Part shown: positions 1 through 8,471 of the stretch, piece by piece
How positions within the stretch are numbered: the stretch's first letter is position 1
How the letters are laid out: the number at the start of each line of letters is the position of its first letter
Origin: an uncultured Bacteroides sp.
GTDB taxonomy: Bacteria > Bacteroidota > Bacteroidia > Bacteroidales > Bacteroidaceae
Direction: 5' to 3'
Assembly: GCA_900555635.1 (NCBI GenBank)
Contig: USLU01000010.1
Span: forward strand, 1 to 64,000
Length of the DNA: 64,000 bases
Program-made: the position numbers and the translations under genes
The notes under the pieces: model-generated
The model's input: only the letters and a program-made list of their open reading frames with translations
Databases searched by the model: none
What the model was told of the DNA's origin: nothing

Positions 1-102
1 GAAGAAAGAAGGTCAAAAAACGTATGGGGCATTGTCCTCAAAGTAATCATCACCGTAGCCACCGCCATTGCGGGAGCTTTAGGGTTAGGTGCCTGCCAGT
101 AG
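1..102 (+). CDS. Smalltalk-type small hydrophobic peptide, 5' end outside the window
   Basis: Frame 1 is open from the first base to a TAG at 100-102 and gives 33 residues ending in GALGLGACQ. The sequence has a basic start (EERRSKN) followed by one hydrophobic stretch (VLKVIITVATAIAGALGLGA). This matches my recollection of the short 'smalltalk' proteins that Bacteroides genomes carry just before an N-acetylmuramoyl-L-alanine amidase, and the amidase ATG here is only 2 nt beyond the stop. The start codon is probably a few bases upstream of the window. Function is unknown; a membrane-associated partner of the amidase is inference from position only. Confidence 0.7.
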   Translation, partial: EERRSKNVWGIVLKVIITVATAIAGALGLGACQ

Positions 103-104
103 AC

Positions 105-518
105 ATGCGCACGATTACCCTACTCATTATTCATTGCTCGGCCACGCCTCAGGGCGTGAGCCTGAGCTTTGAAGATTGCCGTCGTGAGCACATCCGTCAC
201 CGTGGCTTCAATGACATCGGCTACCACTTTTACCTGACCCGTGACGGTGAAATCCACCGGGGACGACCACCGGAAAAAGTCGGTGCGCATTGCCTTAATC
301 ATAATCGGCACTCTATTGGTATCTGTTACGAAGGAGGGCTGGATGCAGAAAGTCGTCCTGCAGATACTCGCACTTTGGAACAAAAAGCTTCGCTGGTTGC
401 TTTACTTAGGGAGTTAAAACAAATTTTTCCACGAGCACTGATTGTAGGACATCATGACTTGAATCCGATGAAACCATGTCCGTGCTTTGATGCGGAAAGG
501 GAATATAGGGGGCTGTAA
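105..518 (+). CDS. N-acetylmuramoyl-L-alanine amidase (Amidase_2, T7-lysozyme-like)
   Basis: A 137-aa zinc amidase that would cleave the bond between MurNAc and L-Ala in peptidoglycan. Candidate zinc ligands are His10 in IIHCSAT, His116/His117 in GHHDLNP and a Cys in KPCPCFDA (125/127), the pattern of the compact Amidase_2 family. The start is set at 105: the upstream extension of the frame to 24 overlaps the preceding small peptide and lacks family resemblance, and MRTITLLIIH is a normal family N-terminus. No signal peptide is visible, so it is either cytoplasmic or exported without a Sec signal. It converges with pseI, leaving 20 nt between them. A decayed copy of its 3' end lies beyond the other side of the glycan locus at 16950. 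Confidence 0.88.
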   Translation: MRTITLLIIHCSATPQGVSLSFEDCRREHIRHRGFNDIGYHFYLTRDGEIHRGRPPEKVGAHCLNHNRHSIGICYEGGLDAESRPADTRTLEQKASLVALLRELKQIFPRALIVGHHDLNPMKPCPCFDAEREYRGL

Positions 519-535
519 AAGGCTCCCTATTTTTA
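505..535 (+). terminator. Intrinsic terminator of the amidase gene
   Basis: Arms 505-513 and 522-530 (ATAGGGGGC / GCTCCCTAT, one G-U pair) form a 9-bp stem with an 8-nt loop, followed by a T-rich run to 535. The left arm and loop overlap the amidase stop codon (516-518). The T-run is on the plus strand only, so it should not stop the opposing glycan operon. Confidence 0.6.
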
Positions 536-538
536 TTA

Positions 539-1546
539 TCAATTCATGAATTCTAATGCAAAGCCCGTTCCTTTCTTCAAAGCTCGATTCACCTTCTTCC
601 CGAGTATTTCTTTCAAATACTTCGGATGCAAGCCAAATCCCGGACGGACGGAACGAACATTCTGATCCGTAATTATTTCTCCTGCTTTCATATCCTCCGC
701 CACATAGAGAGAACGGCAGAACTCTCTACCCGCTTTCATCTTATCTGTAAGCTCGTATGATACAGAACCGATAGCCGCCTCTGCCATACGAATATCTTTC
801 ACCATCTGCGCAAATTCTTTCTCATCCATTGAGAATGAAGCATCCGGACCGCCAATACTACGGTCAATAATAAAATGCTTTTCAATCATCGTAGCACCTT
901 GCGTTACGGCTACTATGGAAGAGACACTGCCAATGGTATGATCGGACAAGCCCGACTTTACATCAAAACGTTCCGCCAAATCTTTTATCATACAGAGATT
1001 TGCTTCTGCAATGGGAGCCGGATAGGAAGAGGTACATTTCAATAATGTAATATCATTATTACCCACCGACCGACAAGTCTCTATAGCCAATTGAATATCT
1101 TCTACCGTTGCTATCCCTGTAGACATTACCATAGGCTTCATCTTCCTAGCGGCATATTCTATCAAAGGAATGTCCGTAATCTCAAACGAAGCAATCTTAT
1201 AAATGGGATTATCTAATGATTCAAGCAGATCAACGGCTGTTTTATCAAAAGGAGATGAAAAGCAAATAAGTCCTTCTTCTTTAGCTACATGAAAAAGTTC
1301 TTCATGCCACTCCCAAGGGGTATAAGCCTCTTGATATAAATCATACAAACGAGTTCCAGCCCAAATACTATTAGGATCAGCCATGAACTCCGACTTGTTA
1401 CAATCCAAAGTAATAGTATCTGCTGTATAAGTTTGCAACTTTATAGCATCTGCCCCAGCCCGCTTCGCTGATTTTATAGTTTCAATAGCAGTTTTTAGAC
1501 TACCATTATGATTTGCCGACATTTCGGCAACTAATATGCAGTTCAT
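539..1546 (-). CDS. pseI: Pseudaminic acid synthase
   Basis: A 335-aa NeuB-family enzyme that condenses 2,4-diacetamido-2,4,6-trideoxy-L-altrose with phosphoenolpyruvate to give pseudaminic acid. The N-terminal TIM-barrel carries AEMSANHNGSL and GADAIKLQTYTADTITLD, which resemble PseI more than sialic acid synthase NeuB, and later LSDHTIG and EKHFIIDRSIGGPDASFS. The C-terminal 60 residues form the antifreeze-like SAF domain (SLYVAEDMKAGEIIT onward). It is the last gene of the operon, 2 nt after the luxC-like gene, and is separated from the other pse genes by the acyl-processing module. Legionaminic acid synthase is the main alternative, made unlikely by the complete pseBCFGH set upstream. Confidence 0.93.
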   Translation of the reverse strand: MNCILVAEMSANHNGSLKTAIETIKSAKRAGADAIKLQTYTADTITLDCNKSEFMADPNSIWAGTRLYDLYQEAYTPWEWHEELFHVAKEEGLICFSSPFDKTAVDLLESLDNPIYKIASFEITDIPLIEYAARKMKPMVMSTGIATVEDIQLAIETCRSVGNNDITLLKCTSSYPAPIAEANLCMIKDLAERFDVKSGLSDHTIGSVSSIVAVTQGATMIEKHFIIDRSIGGPDASFSMDEKEFAQMVKDIRMAEAAIGSVSYELTDKMKAGREFCRSLYVAEDMKAGEIITDQNVRSVRPGFGLHPKYLKEILGKKVNRALKKGTGFALEFMN

Positions 1547-1548
1547 AT

Positions 1549-2790
1549 TTATATTATAGTTACGATTCTACTAAATGTTTTCACTAAATCATAGCCATCC
1601 CAATCTAATGCAAAAGAGGTGGTTTCGCCCAAAGGAACTATACGGTCAATGCCCACTAACTTATTGCTGAGAACAAAAGAAGATAATTCTTGGTGAGTAA
1701 ATCCATAATAAGCCAAAGTTTGATACTTATTTTTGATAATGGATACAATAGAATTTAAATCATTTGCCACAAATTCAGAAAAATAGCCACCGGCACAACG
1801 ACAATCATCAATGTCGTTACACAACTTATTCAATCTCACACGAATCAAGTTATTTTGTGGTGTTTCTGTTTTACTGATGTCCATCTTTACAGCATGTTTG
1901 TAAAAGGAAGTAAGTTTATCAACAGCCAAAACACTTTGAAATTTATATTTCCTATTTACTAATGCCTGTACTGCTTCCCAGAAACGAGATTGCACTTGAA
2001 GAGTATCTGTTTCATCTCCTACCCAAACTATCAAATGAGGAGCAGAACACGCATTCTGATCAAATAAATAAGTATCATTATAAAATTCCTCAGCTAAACT
2101 AGCAATCTTCTCATCATCTGCTTGCAACATTTCTACCGATTTAATGATTGCCATTGAATAGCGGTCAGCAAAAGTCACATCAAATGAACGAGCTGGTATA
2201 TACGACTTGCGAATTTCCGCTATCGTGTTATCTCCTCCCCATATCACACGAACATTGCAGAATGACGAAAAAAAGTCTGTCGCATCACTGGTTCTGTCGT
2301 ACTTCACCAGCGCAATACGACCAGCAACTTCATTCGCAATATTTTCTTCTTTCAGGTGATTCATATGCCTGACAATCAAATCTACCTGCGGAAATTGCTT
2401 TGAAGAAACACGCACAATATTATGATTTCCGCTTAGTAACCCGGAAACAAGTGAATATCCAAAATTAATGGGCACATTTGAAGGCGCAACATGGAATATC
2501 ACCCCTCGCCCCAAACGCATCTCTTCATCATTCACAAACTTTTTTTTCAATGCTTGCAAATTCGCCTTACGGCAGAAAAAAGCAAATGTTATTACATCCG
2601 GGTAGAGACGACTTTCTCTGTCTTTCAACAACTCAGCAGAAAGAGTACTTAAATAGTCTATCACCTCTTCAGAAAAAAGTGTATCAGGATGGCAGTTCAT
2701 CCATTGTTCCCAATCTATTGATTGAGGGTAGAGCACGTTTATATTAGAACTTAGCTGCATAGGTATCGCTACATCCACGGATTTCCGCAT
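1549..2790 (-). CDS. LuxC-like acyl-CoA/acyl-protein reductase
   Basis: A 413-aa protein of the LuxC acyl-CoA reductase family (an aldehyde-dehydrogenase-like fold), which reduces an enzyme-bound acyl thioester to an aldehyde with NAD(P)H. The probable catalytic nucleophile is Cys248 in DQNACSAPHLI. GRGVIFHVAPSNVPINF near residue 95 matches the family's dinucleotide-site segment. The listed start overlaps the luxE-like gene by 47 nt; Met11 (at 2760) would cut this to 17 nt and is equally plausible. Pairing with a LuxE-like gene is the arrangement known from fatty acid reductase complexes, but no luciferase luxAB genes are present, so a role in making or modifying an acyl group on a glycan is inferred. 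Confidence 0.85.
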   Translation of the reverse strand: MRKSVDVAIPMQLSSNINVLYPQSIDWEQWMNCHPDTLFSEEVIDYLSTLSAELLKDRESRLYPDVITFAFFCRKANLQALKKKFVNDEEMRLGRGVIFHVAPSNVPINFGYSLVSGLLSGNHNIVRVSSKQFPQVDLIVRHMNHLKEENIANEVAGRIALVKYDRTSDATDFFSSFCNVRVIWGGDNTIAEIRKSYIPARSFDVTFADRYSMAIIKSVEMLQADDEKIASLAEEFYNDTYLFDQNACSAPHLIVWVGDETDTLQVQSRFWEAVQALVNRKYKFQSVLAVDKLTSFYKHAVKMDISKTETPQNNLIRVRLNKLCNDIDDCRCAGGYFSEFVANDLNSIVSIIKNKYQTLAYYGFTHQELSSFVLSNKLVGIDRIVPLGETTSFALDWDGYDLVKTFSRIVTII

Positions 2791-3829
2791 TTTTAATTCG
2801 TCCTACAATTTTAAAATATTTTCCTTTTATACCACAGGAACAATCATCCTCACCCACAATATATCCTTCATCTTCAGTAAGAAGTATGTGGCCCGGATAA
2901 CTACCAGGTAACACGGAGACAACCTCTATCAACCCTTTTTCTCCATAGTCGGCCAAAGAAAAGTCTTTAGGACGCCTTATCAGTATATCACTGAAACACG
3001 AAGTATGCAAATGTCCGCATTCACATTCCATATAGATAGTACCCGTCTGCTCTACCATACCGTAATAGTCATGTACGTTTTTCGATTCGATAGAACATGC
3101 ACTATTCAGACAGTTCTTGAATTCCTCCGAAGAAACCCTTTCGTTCGTCAATTTTTTCCATCCACCTCCATGGATCAGAACACCCTTACTTAAATCCGGA
3201 TGATAGCCACATTCGACCAATTTTTTATAGAAATGTTGCCAAATCATAAAGGTAAATCCGAATATGAAAATCGTTTCACCCTCATGTGTGTCTAAGAATA
3301 CTTTCATACCTTCCACATCCAATTCCATATTCTCATCAAGAGCATAGCACCGCTTACTGCCAAACATCGAAAATCCCAAAATTCCGGCACCGCGAGCCGA
3401 AAACATCGCCCGGTTCTTTACCACAGCACTCGAATCAAGAATCAACATAGGTACACGCTTGGTTCCTAAAAATGCTGAAACAATTTTTGTCAAGCATTTT
3501 GTCTGCAAGGAAGAAGTATCACGATCCAGAAAAATTTTCGACACCTGCTGCCCGGTAGTACCCGAAGAGGTTAAAGTTTTTACAATATCTTCTTTAGCAC
3601 AACTTCTAAGTTCAAATTCCTTAAATAAACGCACCGGCAAGAATGGCAATTCTTCATAATCGGGCAAATGATTTATATCCAAACCCATCGCATCCATCAT
3701 ACGTTTGTATTCCGGGCATGCGCCGTAGTGCATACGAGTAAGTTCGTGCAAACGTTCATTCAGCAATCGATGTTTTGCTACCTTATCCAACGAATAAGGT
3801 TCTATGTTTAGGATTTCATTAATATCCAT
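2744..3829 (-). CDS. LuxE-like acyl-protein synthetase
   Basis: A 361-aa member of the LuxE acyl-protein synthetase family. The known role of the family is to activate a fatty acid with ATP, hold it as a thioester and pass it to LuxC. The adenylate-forming phosphate loop is visible as TSSGTTG (87-93). VLIHGGGWKKL and VHDYYGMVEQTG further on are typical of the family. A cluster of Cys and His in the C-terminal third (MECECGHLHTSC, EDDCSCG) may bind a metal. Its start shares one base with the stop of the acyl-AMP ligase, indicating translational coupling. Confidence 0.85.
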   Translation of the reverse strand: MDINEILNIEPYSLDKVAKHRLLNERLHELTRMHYGACPEYKRMMDAMGLDINHLPDYEELPFLPVRLFKEFELRSCAKEDIVKTLTSSGTTGQQVSKIFLDRDTSSLQTKCLTKIVSAFLGTKRVPMLILDSSAVVKNRAMFSARGAGILGFSMFGSKRCYALDENMELDVEGMKVFLDTHEGETIFIFGFTFMIWQHFYKKLVECGYHPDLSKGVLIHGGGWKKLTNERVSSEEFKNCLNSACSIESKNVHDYYGMVEQTGTIYMECECGHLHTSCFSDILIRRPKDFSLADYGEKGLIEVVSVLPGSYPGHILLTEDEGYIVGEDDCSCGIKGKYFKIVGRIKNAEIRGCSDTYAAKF

Positions 3830-5229
3830 CAGTCTAACATTTTTTGCAATTCAGCATATTGTATTTTTCCTGAATCATTTTTAGGAATAGCATTTATCAC
3901 TTTTACTGCAAAAGCACGTACGTTCAGTCCCATTTTTTCAGAAAGTAAAGATTTAATCTTTCCATCCCAACCTTCTTCTGTAACAAAAATGGTTATCTTG
4001 TCATCTACACCGGCACAAGCACAATTGGTAGTGATTGCTTTCACAAACTGTTCGGTAGCGTCCAAATTGCAACGATTGCCCCATACTTTCACAAAACGCT
4101 TCAAACGACCGGTAATATAGTAAAAGCCCTCTTCATCTCTGCGGGCAATATCACCAGTATGCAATACGCCATGGTTTTCATCTCCTTTGGCAAGGTCTTC
4201 ACGGCATTCAGCATAACCCATTGAAACATTAGGACCTGCATAAACCAATTCACCATCAATTCCAGGAGTAGTAATCTCATTCTTATTTTCATCTATCAAG
4301 GAGAATTTACCTCCCGGAATAGCAATGCCTATGCTACTGTACTTTTCTCCGGTTTTCTCCCATGGGAGATAACTCATCCGAGCCGTCGCTTCCGTTTGAC
4401 CGTACATTACAATAAAACGCTTTCCGCTAGCTTCTGCCTGTTCTACATACTCCTTTACAATGGCAGCATTTAGCTTTCCACCAGCCTGAGTCATTGTTCT
4501 CAAATGAGGAAGATTCATTCGGAAAATCCGTAGTCGCTTTAGTACTTCATAAGTATAAGGCACACCAGCGATAGAAGTAGCTTTTTGCTCTTTAGCAAAT
4601 GTCCAGAATTCCTTCTGCACAACAGGCTTATTGGTCAAAAGAATAGTTGCTCCTTTTATCAGATGACTGTTAATAACGGATAAACCATAAGAATAATACA
4701 TAGGAAGTGAAGTGATAGGGCGCTCTTCTGAAGTAATATTCAAGTAGTCAGCAATAGACTCAGCATTGCTAAGAACATTAGCATAACTTAGACGTACTAA
4801 TTTGGGGCTACCTGTACTACCAGAGGTAGTTAACATTAAAAGTAATTCATGGTCAATTTCACAATCAGAGACATTAAATTCTAACAATGAATAGTCTTCA
4901 TTTGTATAAACATCTCTCCCTTCACTAAATTCATGTTTTCTATGATTAGATACCCAGATATATTTAGGAGAATAAATATTAATCAGATTTAATATCATAT
5001 TCAAGTCTTTACTCCCATCAAGAAGTACAGTTGGAATATGATTATTTATAAATGATATATAGCCCACAAGAGAACCTATTGTATTCTCACAAAGGCAAAA
5101 AACAAGAGTTTTTTTGCGAATGTACTTAGAAAGCTCTATAGCTACTTTATTCAAACAGCCATATGTGTATATCTTTCCTTCTTCTGTAACAATTGCAGGA
5201 TATGTTGTATAATTTAAGAGTCCGAACAT
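3829..5229 (-). CDS. Acyl-AMP ligase (ANL superfamily)
   Basis: A 466-aa adenylate-forming enzyme. The A3 motif LMLTTSGSTGSPKLVRLS lies at 132-149, the A5-type segment MYGQTEATARMSYLP follows mid-protein, LHTGDIARRDEEGFYYITGR is the A7/A8 region, and IPKNDSGKIQY near the C-terminus carries the catalytic lysine. It would activate a carboxylic acid as acyl-AMP and load it on CoA or a carrier protein; the adjacent acyl carrier protein (two genes upstream) suggests acyl-ACP formation. The acid substrate cannot be read from sequence. Local base composition is very AT-rich compared with the flanking housekeeping genes, consistent with horizontal acquisition. Confidence 0.82.
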   Translation of the reverse strand: MFGLLNYTTYPAIVTEEGKIYTYGCLNKVAIELSKYIRKKTLVFCLCENTIGSLVGYISFINNHIPTVLLDGSKDLNMILNLINIYSPKYIWVSNHRKHEFSEGRDVYTNEDYSLLEFNVSDCEIDHELLLMLTTSGSTGSPKLVRLSYANVLSNAESIADYLNITSEERPITSLPMYYSYGLSVINSHLIKGATILLTNKPVVQKEFWTFAKEQKATSIAGVPYTYEVLKRLRIFRMNLPHLRTMTQAGGKLNAAIVKEYVEQAEASGKRFIVMYGQTEATARMSYLPWEKTGEKYSSIGIAIPGGKFSLIDENKNEITTPGIDGELVYAGPNVSMGYAECREDLAKGDENHGVLHTGDIARRDEEGFYYITGRLKRFVKVWGNRCNLDATEQFVKAITTNCACAGVDDKITIFVTEEGWDGKIKSLLSEKMGLNVRAFAVKVINAIPKNDSGKIQYAELQKMLD

Positions 5230-5235
5230 ACTGTT

Positions 5236-5958
5236 TTAGTTAATCATCATACCATCAACTCCTAAAACTTGCCCTGAAATATATTTAGATAAATCTGATG
5301 CTAAAAATAAATAAGCATTTGCTACATCCTCTGGTTCACCTAGTTTACCCATATAGATTCTTGATTTAATCTGATTCAGTTTTTCTTCAGGAGTATTTTC
5401 TAATAAGGTAGTATTAATTGTACCAGGTGCTATGGCATTTACTCTGATATTGTCAGAAGCCAACTCTTTTGCTGCCGATTTAGTGAGAGCTATTACAGCC
5501 CCTTTACTTGCCGAATAGACCATTTGAGCAAAATTCCCACTGATCCCCATAATTGAAGCTGCATTAATAATTGAACCTGATTGCTGTCTACGCATTACTT
5601 TAGAAACATATTGGATGAGATAAATCATTGAAATTACATTGACTTTCAATGTCTTCTCTATTTGCTCATCTGTAATCATGGGTATCATAGCATCAAGCAT
5701 TACACCTGCATTATTTACAAGTATATCAATCCGACCTTGTTCCTTTTTTACTTGCATTACAAGATTTCTTATTGCATTTTTGTCTGTAACATCAAAGTAA
5801 CATGGGACTATATTCTTATCAGCAATATCATCCATACTCCCATTAATAAGATCCACTGCATAGACTTTTGCACCATTACGAGCAAAAATATCCATTATAG
5901 CTTTACCTATTCCTCTACTACATCCAGTAACTATTGCAATTTTACCTTTAAGTAGCAT
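5236..5958 (-). CDS. SDR-family oxidoreductase (FabG-like)
   Basis: A classical short-chain dehydrogenase/reductase of 240 aa from the ATG at 5958. This start lies directly after the acyl carrier protein stop; an 18-nt longer frame from 5976 would overlap that gene and adds only MMCSSE. The cofactor loop is TGCSRGIG (11-18), NNAG is at 82-85 and the catalytic tetrad is Asn107, Ser135, Tyr148 and Lys152 (YSASK). The best general match is 3-oxoacyl-ACP reductase FabG. Sitting between an ACP and an acyl ligase, it could set a 3-hydroxyacyl group on the ACP; a sugar-modifying role is the alternative. Confidence 0.85.
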   Translation of the reverse strand: MLLKGKIAIVTGCSRGIGKAIMDIFARNGAKVYAVDLINGSMDDIADKNIVPCYFDVTDKNAIRNLVMQVKKEQGRIDILVNNAGVMLDAMIPMITDEQIEKTLKVNVISMIYLIQYVSKVMRRQQSGSIINAASIMGISGNFAQMVYSASKGAVIALTKSAAKELASDNIRVNAIAPGTINTTLLENTPEEKLNQIKSRIYMGKLGEPEDVANAYLFLASDLSKYISGQVLGVDGMMIN

Positions 5959-5959
5959 T

Positions 5960-6199
5960 TCAGAACTGCACATCATATTTTAATGAAAGTATTTCCTGTC
6001 CTTTTTCATACGAAGACAGGTCGATGATATCATCTGTTTCCATCATTATATCAAATGTATCTTCAATATTTGCAATTAAAGTCATATGACCAACCGAATC
6101 CCAAAGTTCTGTTGCTTGATATTTTAAGCCCACCAATTTTTCTTCTGTCAGTTCAAAAGATTCAATAAATGCCTTGTTGTACTTTTCTAAATTTCCCAT
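5960..6199 (-). CDS. Acyl carrier protein, locus-specific
   Basis: A 79-aa acidic helical protein with the phosphopantetheine attachment site at Ser35 in WDSVGHM (the DSL/DSV motif). It is shorter and more diverged than a housekeeping AcpP and stands between a PseH-like acyltransferase (11 nt upstream) and the SDR. It would tether an acyl intermediate for the ligase, SDR or LuxE/LuxC proteins, or act as acyl donor to the acyltransferase. A holo-ACP synthase is not encoded nearby, so the chromosomal AcpS would have to modify it. Confidence 0.82.
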   Translation of the reverse strand: MGNLEKYNKAFIESFELTEEKLVGLKYQATELWDSVGHMTLIANIEDTFDIMMETDDIIDLSSYEKGQEILSLKYDVQF

Positions 6200-6210
6200 A
6201 TACTTGTTGA

Positions 6211-6792
6211 CTATTTTTTGTTTCTTAATAATTTTAAAAAATCGCGTATATTATTTTTTCCTTGCTGATGTACTTGGAATAACTTGGCATCAATATATTG
6301 ATGGCAAAAATCATTATCAGAGGATTCTATTACATTAAATCCGACAAATTGATTTAAAGCTAACATAAACTTATTGTTTACATTAGTATATCCATCCACT
6401 CTTTTTATATTCAACTCATTAAAAAGCAGATGATATGAGCAAAAAAGAGTATCTAAAATGACTTGAAACCCTTTTAATGATGTGTCTGAAAAAAAAATAC
6501 CTGTTTCGCATGAACTCTCATCTATATTTAGATTTGTTACACTAAAACAAGCTACAATTTGACTAGCTTGTTTAATGGCCCAATAATAGACATCATCACG
6601 ATTTTCTAATTGCTTTATGAATTTGAGATGATCTTCCTCCTTTATCGGGTCTGTAGAAAACATCCATTTGCGGACAATCTCTCGATTTCTTAATTCAAGA
6701 ACTTGAAGTATCTCTTCCTTTGTCAATCTCACATAATTGACAAATTCATAATCAAAAATTTTATGTATTACATTCCTATCAATACTCAGCAT
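6211..6792 (-). CDS. PseH-like N-acyltransferase of the pseudaminic acid pathway
   Basis: A 193-aa GNAT-fold protein. LELRNREIVRKWMFSTDPI followed by EEDHLKFIKQL resembles the N-terminal signature of PseH, which transfers acetyl to the C4 amino group of UDP-4-amino-4,6-dideoxy-N-acetyl-L-altrosamine. The position directly after pseG and before the acyl carrier protein supports the assignment. Its start overlaps the end of pseG by 7 nt. Because an ACP follows immediately, the donor may be an acyl-ACP in place of acetyl-CoA; that is inference. It is AT-rich, like its downstream neighbours. Confidence 0.75.
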   Translation of the reverse strand: MLSIDRNVIHKIFDYEFVNYVRLTKEEILQVLELRNREIVRKWMFSTDPIKEEDHLKFIKQLENRDDVYYWAIKQASQIVACFSVTNLNIDESSCETGIFFSDTSLKGFQVILDTLFCSYHLLFNELNIKRVDGYTNVNNKFMLALNQFVGFNVIESSDNDFCHQYIDAKLFQVHQQGKNNIRDFLKLLRNKK

Positions 6793-7760
6793 AGAGATTT
6801 AAATAATTGTATATACCTTTCTTCTATTCCAACATTTAGCATAAATGGCTCCGGCAAAAAATCACCTAGATTATTAAATAGTACCATTAATCTTTCGAGG
6901 AAGTATTCGTCAGCCATATTTCCTAAATTATAAGTAAATCCTTTTTGTGCCAAATAGTCTGAAAAATATTTTTGATTGTCTACAAAATACCCAACTATCA
7001 ATTTACATCTACAAGCTATTGCCTCTAAGCACATACCACTGGCCGGCAGAATTGCATATTTAGCTTCATAAAACAATGAAGCCATTTCTTCTGCAGTCAA
7101 ATTACTTACAAACTTCACATTTCTATACTTATTAAAATCTATAAATTTCTTAACCCCATCTCCAATTATGCCAATTGCATTAATTTTGATACTCAAATGT
7201 TCTATAATATCTGCAACTGCAATACTTAGCCTTAAAGGATCAGAAGCTCCGAATCCAAAAACAATCAAATTATTGTTTTTATAAGTTGGCTTATTAATAG
7301 CCTTCATAAATGGTTTTCTTAACAAAACCCAATTGAATCCAAGACATAAACGAGTATATCGTTCTGTGTCAAACAGAGCAGCATCTGATACACCATGGTT
7401 AATCACAACATCTGCGACATAATGTTTATCGTGCATATCGTCAATGCAAACCAGACGACATCCTTTTTGCTTAATAGCGCACTGATAATAGGTATCAAAG
7501 AAATAATTATCAAGCACCACAATCTCATCACCTCTTAAATGAGAAAGAAAATCGTCATAATGCGTTTCCTCCTGCAAAGCAACATGCGGACATACATTCT
7601 CCATCTCGCTCATCTGGTAAGGTGTGGGATGGCAAGTGAAAAAAGTACAATCAAAATCGTCCTTCAACATATCGGCAAGCGCTAGGGTGCGGATAAAGTG
7701 ACCATAACCGATGGTAGAACTGGCATCGGCACGGAAGTAGATTTTTCTCAACAAAAGCAT
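6786..7760 (-). CDS. pseG: UDP-2,4-diacetamido-2,4,6-trideoxy-beta-L-altropyranose hydrolase
   Basis: A 324-aa GT-B-like hydrolase that removes UDP from the fourth intermediate of pseudaminic acid synthesis, leaving the free sugar for PseI. The N-terminal RADASSTIGYGHFIRTLALA contains His21, which corresponds to the catalytic His17 of Campylobacter PseG. IVFGFGASDPLRLS and ILPASGMCLEAIACRCKLI are the nucleotide-binding segments. It lies 27 nt after pseF and just overlaps the pseH-like gene. Confidence 0.92.
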   Translation of the reverse strand: MLLLRKIYFRADASSTIGYGHFIRTLALADMLKDDFDCTFFTCHPTPYQMSEMENVCPHVALQEETHYDDFLSHLRGDEIVVLDNYFFDTYYQCAIKQKGCRLVCIDDMHDKHYVADVVINHGVSDAALFDTERYTRLCLGFNWVLLRKPFMKAINKPTYKNNNLIVFGFGASDPLRLSIAVADIIEHLSIKINAIGIIGDGVKKFIDFNKYRNVKFVSNLTAEEMASLFYEAKYAILPASGMCLEAIACRCKLIVGYFVDNQKYFSDYLAQKGFTYNLGNMADEYFLERLMVLFNNLGDFLPEPFMLNVGIEERYIQLFKSLC

Positions 7761-7787
7761 GCTCTTTTTCTGTGTAACGAAGTAAAA

Positions 7788-8471
7788 TCACTTATGGAGC
7801 AGTTCGTATTTCATTTCTGCCAGCATCCAATCGGTCAGTGTATCTAAATCTTGCACTTCCAGTTCGGATAATACTAGCCCTACTGTATTCTTACCCCAAA
7901 AACTCTTTTCTTGAATAAAAGATACAGCCTTACTTACATAGAATTGTCCAGCATCGTGATAAATAGGCTCTAAATCTTGTGAGCGTGAATCAACATACTC
8001 CGGATGTACCATACTAATTTTTCCATCAACAATGTGCAGACTGCGTTGCACCGGATAGGAATAAGCTACACAAGTGAAAACAGAATCAATGCCACCGGTC
8101 AATTTTGAATATGCTTCTATGAGTCTATCAGCAGTGACAAAAGGAGCTGTTGAGTAAATACAACAAACCGTATCAAATTCCCTACCCTGCTCTTTATACA
8201 TCTTCAAAACTTCGAGAATCACATCGGCTGTACCGGCATAGTCATTTGATGTCTCAGCACTACGCATAAATGGTACTTTTGCTCCATATCGACGAGATAC
8301 TTCAGCAATTTCCTCATCATCGGTAGAGACCATTACTTCGTCAAAAAGCCCACTACGCAAAGCCGCCTCAATGGAGTATGCTATAATAGGCTTACCCATA
8401 AAAGGCTTAATATTTTTACGCGGAATGCGTTTGCTTCCTCCACGTGCAGGAATAACTGCTATATTTTTCAT
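7788..8471 (-). CDS. pseF: Pseudaminic acid cytidylyltransferase
   Basis: A 227-aa CMP-sugar synthetase that joins CTP and pseudaminic acid to form CMP-pseudaminic acid. The N-terminal nucleotide loop is IPARGGSKRIPRKNIKPF. STDDEEIAEVSRRYGA and PFMRSAETSNDYAGT resemble PseF more than NeuA. It overlaps pseC by 4 nt (stop and start share bases), implying translational coupling. Confidence 0.93.
   Translation of the reverse strand: MKNIAVIPARGGSKRIPRKNIKPFMGKPIIAYSIEAALRSGLFDEVMVSTDDEEIAEVSRRYGAKVPFMRSAETSNDYAGTADVILEVLKMYKEQGREFDTVCCIYSTAPFVTADRLIEAYSKLTGGIDSVFTCVAYSYPVQRSLHIVDGKISMVHPEYVDSRSQDLEPIYHDAGQFYVSKAVSFIQEKSFWGKNTVGLVLSELEVQDLDTLTDWMLAEMKYELLHK

Noticed and set aside
1549..3829. Bioluminescence genes
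   Set aside because: LuxC- and LuxE-like proteins are present, but luxA and luxB are not, and the context is a sugar pathway.
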